DNA of 64,000 nt from Oscheius tipulae. Lineage: Eukaryota > Nematoda > Chromadorea > Rhabditida > Rhabditidae. The stretch lies in assembly GCA_037178975.1 (NCBI GenBank), contig JASJZH010000004.1:682001-746000 (forward strand), given 5' to 3'. Positions 37,768 through 51,500 of the stretch are shown here, one piece after another. How positions within the stretch are numbered: position 1 is the first letter of the stretch; the number at the start of each line of letters is the position of its first letter. The position numbers and the translations under genes are program-made. A model generated the notes under the pieces. The model saw only the letters and a program-made list of their open reading frames with translations. It was not told the origin of the DNA and made no database searches.

Positions 37768-40700
37768 CTATTCGAATAAGAAGCTGATGGTCTCCTTCTG
37801 GAAGAGATTCGGGGGTTGGAGCTCGTAATCCAGTCTCATCGCTTGTCCTCCACTTCTCTCAATCCGAGCAGCCAGAGACTGTCCATTTTTGTTGCTGGGA
37901 TCCTGAAAAATCCGATTTTAGGTCACGAGTAAGCTTTTCGAGTAATTTTCAGAGCTATCCGTGTATTTCAGAAGTTACTGTAACGCAAAACTTCCTAATG
38001 GCAAGGTTTTTAGGGTTTCATAACCTCCCAGAAGGTAAAAACTTACTGTAAGTGTGCCCAGTAGAGCCATTTTGTCGAAGAGATCTCTGGTAGTGGCTGT
38101 ATCATCAGTCTTGTTCTTGATGGTTAATTGTTTAAGGGAGCCGGTGACCTCTCCGTCGAGCCATATCTGGAAGGAACAGTTTGGGTGGGGGAAGGGAAGG
38201 GTAGGTCAAGAACAGGACTGATGAAAGAGATAGAGTAGATGAAAGTACTTCAGCTTTGTCAAAAAAGTACCATTTCCTAAACACTAAAGTGTTTAGTTGT
38301 GTACTGTAGGTTTTTGGATTCGTCGGCTACAATTATGTGTTATTGTTTCGCGATCAAAACTTTTCCTATACGAGGAACGTGTGAAATATAAAAATGGAGC
38401 AAGATTTGTCAAGTGGACTAATAAGAATAAGCAGAATATGGGTCCCAAATATTTCTGTTGTATGTTTTCATTATCATCTGATTGTTCTATAGTTTCGTCA
38501 AATAATTATCTCTTGATATGCGCATCTTTTCTAGTTTGTTATAGACAATCATTGCAAAAAGTAAGTCCGTGAGAACCAGACGGGCGCCTTTTGCTAATTG
38601 TAAAGATAGGATAAGCGTTTTCAAAGTTTCTAATTTCGGGTCTCATGATTTAGACTTCGGATGTTTCACGAAATGCATAAGTAATTGTGTGCTGAACAAA
38701 AGTTGCTATCGAATATGCAGAGCTGGAAATATAGTAAAGAGTACTGTCACCTGTTTCTCACCTTCATAATCCTCTCGGCCAGCTGAACTCCTACACAGTA
38801 GAAATCCAAAACGAGTTCTTCCTTCCTCCTTCCAACCTCCATGATCTTCTTAGGATTATTCAGCACATCGTGGTACCTCAGTGGATGAATGGACATCTCC
38901 AGACAGGGAATATTCTGTATCTGGGGTAAATTCGACGAGGACAGTGAAAGAACCTCAAAAACAGGACTGTCAATGTCGTAGTACTTGTCGTGGAAGCTGA
39001 CGAGACGAGGCTTGAGGACAGAGAGACATTTGGAGAGGAAGGACTCCTCTATCTGAAAATTATTTGTTTCAGGTTTTTCATATAATTGGGAGAGGAGACA
39101 ATGACGTGTTTCAGAAAATGGAGAAAAGAATGGATTCTAAATTCGATTTTTCGCATTCGCATGTTTGAACTTTTCGTACTGCCAATGTTTCTGAAGGACA
39201 ACTAATAATAATACTCCCACTTTTGGAATGCCAGTTTCACATATCCTACCTTTACAATTTGCAAGTTGTTTTTTTGTTGAATACCATTTCAATGTTTTCT
39301 TTGTATTCCTTTGTCGGGACAAATTATCCTTATCTCTGTCAGAACGTTGCTTGTTTCATCTTTTACACATAGTCGAAAGCGATGTATTTAAAGGGATGTA
39401 TGGCTCGGGAAATAAGAGCACTTTAGAATAGTGGCTTCAAATTTTTTTGTTTCAAGGCAGGGGGTATAGATGCTTTTACAAATAACAACACATTTTTACC
39501 ACTTGTTGAATGGAAATTTTTGTGTTTCGTCTTTTCAACATAGTTAGACAGAGGGAATGTACAGCAGTCGATGGTGGCTGCGACAACGTCCAACGTCAAC
39601 ATACGCACAGGACAGACAGACACCGCTGCGCTTTAGTAAGAGAAAGAGAGATAATTTCATGTTCTACTGTCTCTACCTTCCAGAAACACTACTGTTCTTT
39701 AGACATGGTTCGTTCCAAACCAACCTTATGAATCTGCATCACAGGAACACCCTTGATTTGGACCAAATCCTCTAGAATCTCCTCGTCGCTGAACTGTGAA
39801 GCACCTCCGAGACGCATGGTTTGGTCGGAAAGCTGAAAATGGAACCCACATTCTCTGGTACTGTACTAATTTTGAAAATACTGATAATGTGAACAATAGA
39901 TATTAAACGATCCCGTCTTTGTTTCAATGACTAGAAATGCAAAAGCATATACCATACGCTCGGGCATGAAATTGCAGTGTCAGTCTCAAAAAGTGTCAAA
40001 TTATCGGTAGGGAAACTTTGAAAATGATGGAACGGTATTCGAAAACTCTGTCTTTTATAATCTCTGACTGAAATAAAACACACAATGCTTCGTACGAAAC
40101 TGCTCTAGGACAAAAGAGGGCTCAGCATCACTTTATCTCTTTCTGTTTCTCTGGTGGGAGTGGGGGTCAAAACATTCTAACTCACCATGGAAACAACGTC
40201 AACTTTCGCGAATCTGTAGTCCACATTGACTACTGTCGACGAGACTATAATTCCATTGGGCCGGACCACCTTTTGGCTGAGACTCTTGTACTTCTGAAGA
40301 GAGTTTTTTATGTTATGAAACGGAAAATTACAGGATTATAGACGATCTGTGCCTCTGGAGCAAGAAGACGAGGACAGAGCTGGTCCATGAAAAATCTGGC
40401 CCCGTTAAAGGTTCTGTAGAATGTCGTTCCGGAGTGGAGGTTGAACTGGAAAATGCTGGGTTTTGGAAGACACGAATGCGAAACCTATTGTTTCATTATT
40501 ACAATGACTATTATAAAGAAAGCGTGAAACAAAAACTGAACTTGGCTCGGGGAAAGGAGAGCCCTTTTGTGGATGGCTTCGACCCGGGTCATGTCAACCC
40601 GTGAACCATGTCGGGTCGGGTCAACCGAGGATCAAAATCGAGTCAGAGTCAGATTTTTTAAAGAATTTTCGGCATTTCATGTGTATTAGCAAGGTATTTG

Positions 40701-41039
40701 ACTAGAATAAACATATATATCTCCAAAAACTAACAATTGTTGCTCAACCCATGGACCATGACTCAGCGGTCCCCCTTCTAACGCTTCCAAACTGCACAAT
40801 GGTATGTACGCTGTCAATCTGGTTCCTACATATTCTGGTCATCTGATCATATTGTCAGGCTTTTTTTAGACAGTTTAGGGTTCAAATGTTTCATCAAAGA
40901 TTCTTATCGGTCTCTTGAAACTTTAAAATACATTATGCAACTGATGAGATAGGAACTAATTGGCCGATAACGAACTGACCTTCTTGACTACCTCTCCAAG
41001 CAGATAGGCGTCCAATTGTTCCAGGTTGAAGCTGGTCAT
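37768..41039 (-). CDS. Unrecognised 311-aa protein, probably soluble
   Basis: Seven exons, all phase 0: 41039-40980, 40445-40332, 40293-40186, 39832-39725, 39052-38762, 38166-38047 and 37902-37768. They give 311 residues. There is no signal peptide or membrane segment. The protein starts MTSFNLEQLDAYLLGEVVKK. A central block (LSSSNLPQIQNIPCLEMSIH) alternates hydrophobic residues like the beta-strands of F-box-associated (FBA/DUF38-type) domains common in worms, and the 20-residue N-terminus could be a shrunken F-box. That is only a resemblance. The last exon ends SFLFE. It lies head to tail behind the CUB-like gene (same strand, about 500 bp away). Introns are rich in TGTTTCA motifs, including one with a GGGTC-rich degenerate repeat (about 40575-40630). 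Confidence 0.7.
39596..39651. repeat. Short fragment of the dispersed repeat family
   Basis: ACGCACAGGACAGACAGACA followed by TTTAGTAAGAGAAAGAGAG resembles the GGACGGACGGACATCAC and TTTAGTAGTAGAGAG part of the copy at 30496-30650. It lies in an intron of the 311-aa protein gene. Confidence 0.45.
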
Positions 41040-42527
41040 CTTGTTTCTTGTTTGATGCTAAACTGAATAGAATTGACCGGGAAACTGAATAATCTGCTGA
41101 ACGCCTTTTATGGTCGGGAGAGAAAAGCGACCGCTCCGCTTTCCAGAGCTAAGCTTTGCTACTTGAGGCAAACAAAGTTGGTAGGGTTTCAGAGCTGGTA
41201 CTACAAGACAGAATTTTGAACGATGCCAACATTTCTAAGCTAAGCCAGGATTTTTCTAGATACCAAGTTTCCAGTCTGAGATGTTTCAAGTATCCTATAA
41301 AAGCGAAAAAAAACGGTTGTGATCCGGTTGACAGACTAAAAAACATTTTCTCTCATGCTGTGACTAGGGATAGGTGATTGTAGGAAAAATGAGAGAGTCC
41401 GATGTTCTAAGGCGGTAGAGCCAGCCATGAAAAGTCTCGTGATCGATCTGTTAGATAGGGCGTTCCTATCATTTGTTTTGCTAGGTTCCGGAAGTTTTCT
41501 CACCGACGAGAAGCCGGAAAGTTTTCCCTGTTTTGATTGATTTAATTGTAAAAAGAAAGGGTAATGGTTCGGCAGACGGTTCGTACCTAGACTCTTGCCG
41601 CCATCTCACTAATGCGAAACTATTGTAAGAATTCATTCAAACCATCGGTCTGGGCACAAACTTTACTTTACGTGGCCGGAGCCTAAAACAACAGAAAAAG
41701 CAGGTGTTGTTTCGTCGGTCCAACTGCTTCAGCCTTCTTAGAACGGCCACCACGATCCGGGACGACTGGTGAATGGAGGGGACGAGACCATGGGCGCATT
41801 GCATCCACACGGCCTGTTGCCTCCGCAGCCTGTAGATTTCCCACACTTAGAGCAGTAGGTGGCCCACATTCTCTGAAGATTGTGTTCGATTCTTGAGAAG
41901 AGGAAGAGGGGAAGAGAACTGCTGATGCTATGAAACTGGCTCTTTTAACACCAGGCAGTTAGAAATGAGAAATTTGTGATCGATCTGTTAGATATTTCGG
42001 GGAAATCAGGAGAAATTGACCAATTTCTATCACCTGTCTTGATTGGAAATCATGTTCTGGTAGATATTGTGATGAAATTCTGATGTGATGTCGTTGGCAG
42101 TTTCTACATGACTTTGCCGAAAGATTGGAGTATTTTGATCCCTGAGCTGTCTCAGCTTGGGCAAAGAACAGATGCGGGAGGCTAGGCAAATCGAGCGTTG
42201 TTCTCATTAACTCGACAATCTCCTGTGCTCATTGCAGTCTGCTGATCTCCGTGTTGCGAGCTCAGTAGCAATCTTGAGATGTCAGCGATATCAATCAATG
42301 CAAAGTAGATTTTGATTGCTCCGACACCTACCTTGTCAAGCGAGAGATTGTTCATTCGTAACGTTTTAAATATTATGTGATGCGAACTAGAAATCGGATT
42401 CAAAATGCTACTGGGGGAATCAGTTTTTCGTTACTGTGCCACGATACTTTGATATTCCACAGACTGGTAAAATTTGAAGGCAGTTCTGTTACTCTTCTGG
42501 AGAGGTCTGCTTGGAACGCATCAACTG
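41040..42527. other. Spacer between the worm-gene domain and the SecA-like gene
   Basis: Holds a possible Cys-rich small ORF (41738-41869, minus) and a 19-bp repeat, GTGATCGATCTGTTAGATA, present at about 41440 and 41978. A weak stem (TTCCGG/CCGGAA with TTCTC/GAGAA) lies at about 41485-41522. The last TGTTTCA of the dense domain is at about 41283, so the motif field ends here. Confidence 0.5.
41738..41869 (-). CDS. Possible 43-aa Cys-rich small protein or exon
   Basis: An ATG-initiated frame on the minus strand codes for 43 residues: MWATYCSKCGKSTGCGGN, then RPCGC and a Pro/Ser/Trp-rich tail ending WWPF. Five Cys lie within 20 residues with CxxC and CxC spacing. An acceptor-like CTTCAG sits just before the ATG. 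It may be a terminal exon of an unseen gene or a chance frame. No family is recognised. Confidence 0.3.
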   Translation of the reverse strand: MWATYCSKCGKSTGCGGNRPCGCNAPMVSSPPFTSRPGSWWPF

Positions 42528-45500
42528 CTAACGCATACCACGAAGCGAACGGTTCATGCTCAGCAGACAGCGCTTCATAGAGTCCCGAAGCTTCACTAAA
42601 ACCGATATTAGCAAAGAAACCAAGCGGACAAACTTATGAATACTGCCACTTTTTTCAGGAAGGGTGATAGTAAACAAGTTGTCATTTAGCTGGATGGTTA
42701 TTCTCAGTGGTTTTCCAAGCATTGCAAGGTTCTTGGCTTCAAATGTATATATAGGCTGCCGACTACGTTGAAGCACAAATTTATAATCGTTGAAAAGGAA
42801 ACCACGCTCGGTGAACAAATGGATGACTCCTTTAAAAAGAAGGGATGCTGAGTGGGCAGACATCGGATAGTTGTACTTGATCATGTGTGCCAAAACTCTT
42901 GGCTTGATATCCGTGAAGCACATTTTGAGAAAGACGCTGTGAAGATCTTCGTTCATAAAATCCGATTTCTGATCTTGAAACAGACGCTCTGCACTGTACT
43001 GACAACTCTTGTTCTGAAGAAACTCTTTGTCGGGACCATTGCTGAGAATATCTGTTGACAATGAAGCTCGTCTCACAGCCAGAAACTAAAAATTGACATG
43101 AAGTAGTTCGAATGAAGAAGTTTGAACTCTTACAAGTGTCTATTTACTATCCGAAACGCTGAAAAATTGATGCCTACCTCATTGCACAGCTGTTCTCCCT
43201 TCGTTTCTACAATGTCGTCAAAGATTCTTCCAAGCACGACATGAAGTTTCGAATTGAAGTCGCCATCAACATTTGCGGGAAGCTGTTTCCCGTTTGCAAC
43301 TGCTAATAGTTCAGATTTGTTAAGACTCGGCTCGTAGTGTTTTCCAGTATATCTTTTAGTTGCTGATATCAACTTGTTTATGTCGGTCACAATAGTTGCA
43401 ACGAAAGAAACAATCGGGTCTAGAACCTCAGCTTCAAAAAGCGCGGTATCGTTTTTCTAAAATTACTATAATGTTTAGTTCAAACACCTACTAGATGACG
43501 CTTTATGTGTATGACGATGTGACAATCCAGAAACTTTTTCAGATCAGGCAAAATCTGACTTTTGTCAAAGCATTCATCAATTGTTTCCTTGCAGTCTGTG
43601 AAGTGAACATTTGTCGCAGCATGACCAAGAACAAATTTTCGAAGAGCAGCTATAAACTTGTTCTTCCTACGTTGAAAGTCCTGCAATGCAACATGAAGTG
43701 TACAAGCATTGATTTAAACCTCAATTTCATCCAGTCTGGCCGCATATTGTATTGAATTGTTCACTGCAACCTCATGGCTAGATAGCAATACGCTGATCTC
43801 TTCATGCTCATCAGCTTCGAATTTGGCAAAATGCTACATATTATTTAATTTTTAAGCAAATAAACACTTACTTTTCGGTTCTCCGAGAACATGTTCATAA
43901 AGTAGAGACCACTACCGACTACTGCAAATATCACAACGCCAATTATAGGATTCACGAAAAGAGGACATATTATAAGAAGAGCGATAGTGAAGACACCAAA
44001 GTACCATTTCCATTTGTTAGCCTTCTCAATATAAGCCATTTGTCTCATTCCATTAGTGAAAAGGCGTCTTATTTCAGGACTAGTAGGTACATTTTTCTCT
44101 CTGAAAACCAATCACTGTTTTAAGCTTTGAGAACCTGAAATAATCTGGACTGCTTCTCAGTTTGCAGGAGTTCACTTTGATCCATGGGGATTTGTTTCGC
44201 AACCTATCGTAAAGCTCCGGTGAAATTCCTTTGACTTTCTTGGAAGGATTCATTTCGTGCTCATATTCCTCGAAATAATCGGTGAAGTATTTAGTGACTC
44301 GATTGTCGACCAAAATACCGTGACTGATAAGACTGTGATAAAGGTCCTTGTACGGATTGAGCGGAAGCAGAATTTTGTGTTTCACGTCTTCTCCATTGAG
44401 ACATCTCTTCACTGTCGATTTGATACATTTTAAAGCATAGCCATAGCAGAAGTGTCGATTGAACAGTAGCTCAATGGCCGGTTGAATATTCTTTGGAAAC
44501 ATAGAGAGATCCAGTGAGTTAGTGAGAATGTATACTTCCATGGTGTCTGTTCCAATTCTAGCTTTAATCTTTGACAGTATTCTTTCCTTAACCATCCTCT
44601 TCAAAATCCATTGTGCCTCCACTTCCATAACCCCCAGCTCAATCATCACCGTATCCTTGGTTATGTAGTCAAACTTGCTCAACGTTTTTGTTTGTTCCAG
44701 CATCGGAAGATTGAGTGTTCCAATAATCTCGACGTAAGCTTGACCAGACTCCATTGCTTCTACAACTTGTGCTTCGACAGCTGCATCATTTATCTGCCCC
44801 ATCGTACATTCGAAGTAGACATAGTTTTCCAAGTTTCTGGATTCTTTTAGGAGGTCAAATGGTCCGACTTGAAGCTTTGTTTCCTTGAACGGGATTGCCG
44901 GAATATTCTTGCGCCATCTATCAATTGCAATGAAATAACGTTCGGAGATGAAGCAGCCACTTGTCCGAAGGCATTCCCAGAATCCGTTAACACTCGGCAA
45001 AGGTAGTGCCTCCAACGACTTCACATCCATCAATTTTTGACCGTCAAATGCTTTCTCCTGTGTATTCTGAATCCAGTTGAGATATTGATACAGCATCTGG
45101 ACTGGAATTGCATTCATAGAAGCCGGCTGATGCAATTTTGACATGCTCAGCTGAGTTGTTAAAACCACAGGAGAAATGAAGCCAAGTTGTTGGCAGTCCC
45201 GTCTGCGAGCAAACATTCGGTTGTAGTCGTCAGTTTCGAGTGAGAAATCGGAGATGGTAACAGTATGTCCAACAATGTCTTCGATGTTTCCAATCACAGT
45301 TTCGAAAACAGCTATACATTCTTCATGTTGCACTTCATAACCTCTGACAATACAATAAATAGGCTTCGGGCAGGAGTTCAGTTCAATCGGGTACATTTTT
45401 ATCACGTCTAATATTAGTTTGTGACCCTCCCCCTTCCCCTCAATATTTTTTGTTTTCTACTGAAATACCTCTAAAATTTGGATGTAAGTAGGTTACATTG

Positions 45501-48500
45501 GGCCCACCCATTACACCAAGTTTCAGTTTTTTTTTTAACTTTTTGGGGTCAGACCTCGTGGCACTCTCGAACCCACACAATTTTTTGTAGTTAAGTATTC
45601 GGGAAGTGGCATAAACTTCCCAATATAAGATCAATGTGGGTAGACACCTGGAAAAACAGACAGATCGGTCGGACAGTTTCCTCCAACACTCGCTCATAGT
45701 ATCACTAACCCCGATGACACAATGAACTCAGGTTGATAAAATTTTTCGGTCAAAAAAAAATTTCTTTTCACAGTTGCTCTAGGACTACTTATTAGAGTCT
45801 GAAAGGGTTCATATTGCCTCAAATTCGGAAGAAAAATATTAGCGGAAGACCGAAGCCGAAAAAGCATGTCTTCCAAAATATTCTAGAACTCGAAGGATTT
45901 TCGACTCGCTAATATTGTTTTCCCTCATTTGAGGCAAATAGTACCCTTTCAGACACAATCCTAGAACATTTTTTTGCAAGGTTATACGTTCTACGTTTAT
46001 TGGTCCTACATCGGGCAGGCGTTCGCTCGTAACGTTCCAAATACCTTATTACAAGAACTTCTGTAGTTACGAGAGTGCCCCAAACGGTGAAAAAATGAAC
46101 CTAGCTCGGCGATCGAAAAAGCAAAGCGGCTGAAACTTGGTGTAGCAGGAGACCCAATACAACCTACTTTCACCCAAAATTTGATGGCGATTCGATAGAA
46201 AAATTGTTATCAGACGTGGTAGAAACATTGATTTTTGCCCAGCAGTATCAGCGAACTTTTACTGTTTCTATTCTGTATATCAAGACCGAATACGGTCAAG
46301 CCAAGACCCACCTTGAAAGTAAATGTTGATTGGTACTCTGCTTTAAGATCTGCACCACGTCGTTCAACCTTCTTTTTTCTGTTATTTTTGCCATGAATGC
46401 ACTGCGAGATCTGATAAGAAGATCCATAGCTTCCATCGTACATTTTTCATCGTAGTCAACTAAATAATCGGGAAGCTCTTCCAATGTACCGTATTTTTGC
46501 ATTATTTCAAAAAGGTAGTTTTTCGCTCCAGTTAAGGCAATAGGAACTGGTCGAGTGATGTAATCCATTTTCGTCTCAAAAACGATTTCTTGTTTAAACT
46601 TTTTGTACTGACGGATTCCTTGTTGTGCAAGTATTCCTTTGTAATATAGTGCTTCCGCCGAGTAGTCCGGATAAGTGGTGAGTACCATATCAAAAAATGA
46701 TAGAGCCAATATCTTGTGATTCATTGACATCAAGCTCAAGGCAATGTTGATGAGCGGTTGTGGAGCCTTGATCCACTTTATCGAATGCAATACTTCAGTC
46801 ATGTTGTTGTTTTTCGGTAGAGGATGTTCTTTCAAAAAGTTCTCAGCCATTGCGAAGATATGGCGTTTCTGTCCCTCATTAGCACTTTTCTCACACAGTT
46901 TGATGTTCTCAGCTTGTCCATCTAGCCAAAGAGCCCATTCATCCAATAAGGAGAAGTAGATAATCTGCTGGATCGAAGGTAATTCATCTTCTTTCAACAC
47001 TGATATTTCCTTCAAAGCGTCACTGCAATGATCTTGAAAGTGACGTAAGCAAGTTTCCTCCACATCTATACGGAAATCGTAGATTTTCTTCAAGGACTGC
47101 AGACGATGGAGTTCGGTATTGTCCCGAAACTGTTTCAGTTGGAAAATGTTTTTGGCTCCTCGAGAACTTTTATCATTCAAACAGATTATCTGACCAGATC
47201 CAGGATCACCACTTCTAGCTGATCTTCCGAATGCCTGTGCCTCGATTCGGCTATTTTCAGGAAGGAAAGTAATGACTACATGGAGGCCTCCATTGGTCTT
47301 CAGCTCTTCTGATAAAATAATGTCGGACCCTCGGCCAGCCAAATTTGTTGACAGAATAAGCTGCCCAGGCTTCAGACCCCCGCTTTCGAAATCAAATTCT
47401 TCGTAGTCTCTCGTGTACAGTATTGCTGCTTTTATTAGTTGAGCATACTGAGGCATTTCCTTCTCCATGTAAGACAGCAAGTTCTCCTTTAGATTTTCCA
47501 CTGAATCAATCGACTGACAGATGATAAGTACGCTTCTCTTTTCTTCTACAGCAGCTTCTAGGAAATTTTTGGCGATAGCCTCAATCCAGAGCGCCGAGGT
47601 AGGACACAGGACAGGGACTTTTTCATAGAAGTCCTTTGGCTTCCACGAAGGTATTCGAATAACGTCAGCATTGTAAAGTTCTCGTAGACTTCGGCTCTCC
47701 TCGTCTGATCCAAGAGTACCACTGAAGCCATTGATTTGGGAGTACTTCTTCAAATAAGTCACATTTGAAATGAAAACGGCTTTCAAACTGATAGGCGACA
47801 ACCGGCAGCCATGTTTCAGCTGCAAGAACTGATGTAGCCCTTCGCTCCACTGAGAATTAGCCATTGAGGTTCCAGTACCTTTGTCAATAATTGTGACACC
47901 GGGATGCAGATCGGATCCTGTATTATTTCTATCCAGATCTACAATAAACTCGTCCTTGTTCTTCAAAAACAGGCCCTTGAACGCATTGTTAATGAATTCG
48001 TCCAGGTGCAGGAGTATATACGGTTTCAAATATTCCGGTACAATTATTTCTCTCTTTCTGTGCTCCACAATATGAATAATAGCCAGCAGCGACATTGTAA
48101 CAGTTTCTCCGAAGTTTGATTTCATCTCTGTTGCAAATGCTTGCATCTCTTCTGACGGCCTGTCAAGAAGAATTCCGTCTTCTCCAATAACTTTGTACCT
48201 TGACAGTATTCTCCAAATGGCGTTAATCTGAGAACTGTCCTGCTCGTCCACTAATTTGGCAATGTCATCTTTTGTGACTGTCCCAAACAGATCTGATAAG
48301 ATTTGTTTGCGTAGTGCGGAAGTCATCGATGCAAGCTTGTCCGTTGTCCTGTTCGAATAAACTTCCTTGTGAATGAAGACGAACAGAGATTCCAGAAGAT
48401 CCAGTCCGGGCACTACATGAGATAAATACAGCATGTTGTTTCCATGATCCAAACACATACTGTCACTCTCGTCCACAATGACATGCTCCTGTTTTCTGCT

Positions 48501-51500
48501 TCCCAAAATGTTCTTCTTGTAGTACGCATGGAGAAGATAATCGCGCTCAAATTGAGTGATATCCCCATAAACAATGTTGCACTTGTAGGCTCCCTTCCTT
48601 TTCTCGACGTTGGTATGACAATTGTGGCCAACGGTTATGTTGAATCCGGCATAAAATGGCTTGAGAGCTTCCGAATCTCTAATCGCCAGGACGGAAGAGC
48701 TTGTAATAATGTCCACGTGAGTCATTGGCCCTCCAGCAAGAATTTTGAGTATTGAGAGAGCTGCAATAATGAACGACTTTCCTTCTCCGGTGTTTATCTG
48801 AAACAGTATATTAGCGAGATGCATATTTTATACAATCAATTATTTAGTACTGAAGTGTTCAAACGTATAAATCCAAAAACCAACTTGGGCAAGAAGATTT
48901 TTGTCATGAAAAAAAGCAGACAACACGGCTAGCTTTTGTGTCTCCCTGAGCTTTTTTGCTTTGCCTTCATTACTACAGGTCCATTCAAAGAGAGCAGTGT
49001 CGATTTGATCCAAAAATTTTATAACTTCTTCCGTTCTATTTCCTCCATTCAATACAGTTTCCACAAATGATGAAAATTGTTCAGATTCAGAGCCAGGATA
49101 AGTAATCCTAAGCAAGTCGGAAAAAGTCCTCTCTTTTGACGGAAATATGGAGTCCAAACACTTTGAATGAGACTTCCGAACGGTGTCCATCACTTGATTT
49201 TGGGTTTTTCCATGTGTAATAGCAAGGATCATTGCGTTTGATTCAACAAATTCTCCAGCAACTGATGATATAGTTCTCAAAAGATTGCACAGTGAGTCTT
49301 GACATATATTGTCAAACTCAATGTCTTTGTAGAGAATCAAAGAAGTAAGTCGAGATACAACCTTTTCGAGCAGAATTCTTGGTTGTGGCACTCTGTTGAG
49401 GACTGTTTTCAATTTCTCGCTAGCTTCTTTTGGCCCTTGTCCTTGAGCAGATTCCAGTAACACGAAGTAGTAGCCAATTGACCCGTAACTTTGCATGAGA
49501 TGATCATAGTTCCCCCATTGTTGACACTTGGCGATGTCGATCCATTCCGACAAGGATCGGTGTTCGAGTTCGGAGAAACAGTCTTTGGAATGAGTAAGCA
49601 GCTGTACTATTTTTGATATATCTTCCGATTCCACTTTCTTCCCTTGCAGTTTTGCTCCAAACAATGCTCTTAAACGGCTGTCTACTATTGGTTCCAACAT
49701 GTTCGAAATTTCTTCCAATGTTAATGAGCAATTTTTCACAGCAACAATTAGGCGCAGTGGAAGAGACCACTTCCTTAGACATCCATGTTCACCCAGCAGA
49801 TAGCGGCACATCTGGTCCTCGGAAATGCCAAAATTGCAAACAGCTTCGATAAACGTGGTAATAGCAAACTGTAGTTCGGTCAGTGTTTCGGAACATCCAC
49901 GAAGCTCAAAGAGACGTCGCAGGAATTTCAAAAAGCGAGTGGAGTTGGTTGAAGCATTTACAGCATCTGACCATTCGGTGATTTGAGCATGGAAAGCGGG
50001 AACAACAAACTGAGACAAATCAACCTCTTCAGAGAGCAATAATTCTGGCTCGTGTGAATTGATTAAATTTCGGAGTTTGCGCACTTTCTCATTGGATACT
50101 GCTTTGAAAACTTTACCAGATGTGTTAAGGATCAAATAATGTTTTTCCGTGGCATTAGAATTATTGTTCTCCACCAGTTTGACTTTTGCAAAGCCGTGTT
50201 GGCTATAGACTTGGACATTCACATTCATCTCTTCAGCCACCAATAGTCTGTATGCAGATGAGGTCGCTCCATTCTTCCTGAGATCGTCGAAGAACGACTT
50301 GCTGGGTGATTCATATCCGTAATTATTAATTGTCGCACGAAATATCTCCAAGCTTTCCCTTAGACTTTGTCTTTGCCTTATATCCTCCACAATCCAGTCC
50401 TTAACGCTGGCCTTCTCTCGGTACCGATGCATCTTCATATTGAACTCCAATATCTGCTTAGAGAAAAAGTATATATGAATAAGAGATGTTGCAGTCGTTC
50501 CAACAGGTTTTAAATTCCCATACATGTCATATTCAAAAGTGAACCGCTCGCTCATGTGCGATGAATCGAAGATCATTTTGTTGAGTGAAGAGAAAACTTT
50601 AGTTGTCTCAATCCCGTGCTCATCGCACAGTAATTTGTCAATATCTCTGAAGGCGCTTCCAGAATACGTTTCCCATAATTTTGAAGCTAGACGTGGAATG
50701 TCATTATCCAAAGCATTTATAACTTTGTTCGTCCTTTCTTCCATTGCTTGTTGCTCCGTCTCGGACAAACTCTCCTTCAAATGTGCTTTTACTTGTCCAT
50801 AATCACTCCAATTAATTTCTGCATAATACTTTTTAAATAGTTCTTGGTGTTGATCCAAATAGCCATAAATATCATATAAAGCAAGCAACAGCTCATGTTC
50901 TGCTCCAAAAGTAGCAGCTTCGCTCTCCATCTTGTCGACAAGATTTCTTCGAGTTTCCGCAGAATCATGCACCCACTGTGTTCCACAGGCGACATCAAAA
51001 AGTTCTTGTTCAATTGGTTGAATCTTAGAAGGATTCCTGGGATCATTCTGTGTATGCTTTCTTTTATATTCGTGTCCACTGAGTCGCATTTTTTCCTCGA
51101 TGTCCGCCTCAAGCTGAAGCAGACCGGGAAAGATGTTTCCTCCTTTTTTCTCGTCTCTTAAATGTTTAATTCTTGTCAACATAGTAGTGATGGCCTCTCT
51201 GTGGTCGTTCATATTCAAAGGAACCTGCAATACATTTGATAACACGCTGATCCACTTTTCTGCTTCCAGTACAGTTGGATATACTATTCGTTTCCAGTTC
51301 TCATCTTCAATCATCTTGACAACTGACTCCGTGGTTATTTGCATTATACGGAGGTTTGTCTCGTGGTGAGATACGTTTTCCATTTGCGTTCTAACAATGG
51401 AAATTTCTTCTTTGACTTCATTTTCCTCTACGACATCTTCGACTTTGTTCCCTCCAGTTTTTATAATTATGTCCTCCACAATAAAATCAATATCTACTCC

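Larger units (their letters stand above)
5100..41300. promoter_or_regulatory. Domain dense in piRNA (21U-RNA) promoter-like TGTTTCA motifs
   Basis: The heptamer TGTTTCA, or TGAAACA on the other strand, occurs about 99 times by eye count across these 36 kb. Base composition predicts roughly 7. It falls almost entirely in introns and spacers, spares exons, and uses both strands. Many copies follow a T-tract (TTTTTTGTTTCA), for example 19309-19315, 19826-19832, 32129-32135, 32657-32663, 34560-34566 and 39448-39454 on +, and 15288-15294 on -. In Caenorhabditis the type I piRNA motif is CTGTTTCA about 40 bp upstream of the 5' U of each 21U-RNA. In Pristionchus-like worms such loci are spread through introns of active genes. 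I infer that most copies are independent Pol II mini-promoters for piRNAs. No RNA was seen directly. Confidence 0.65.
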
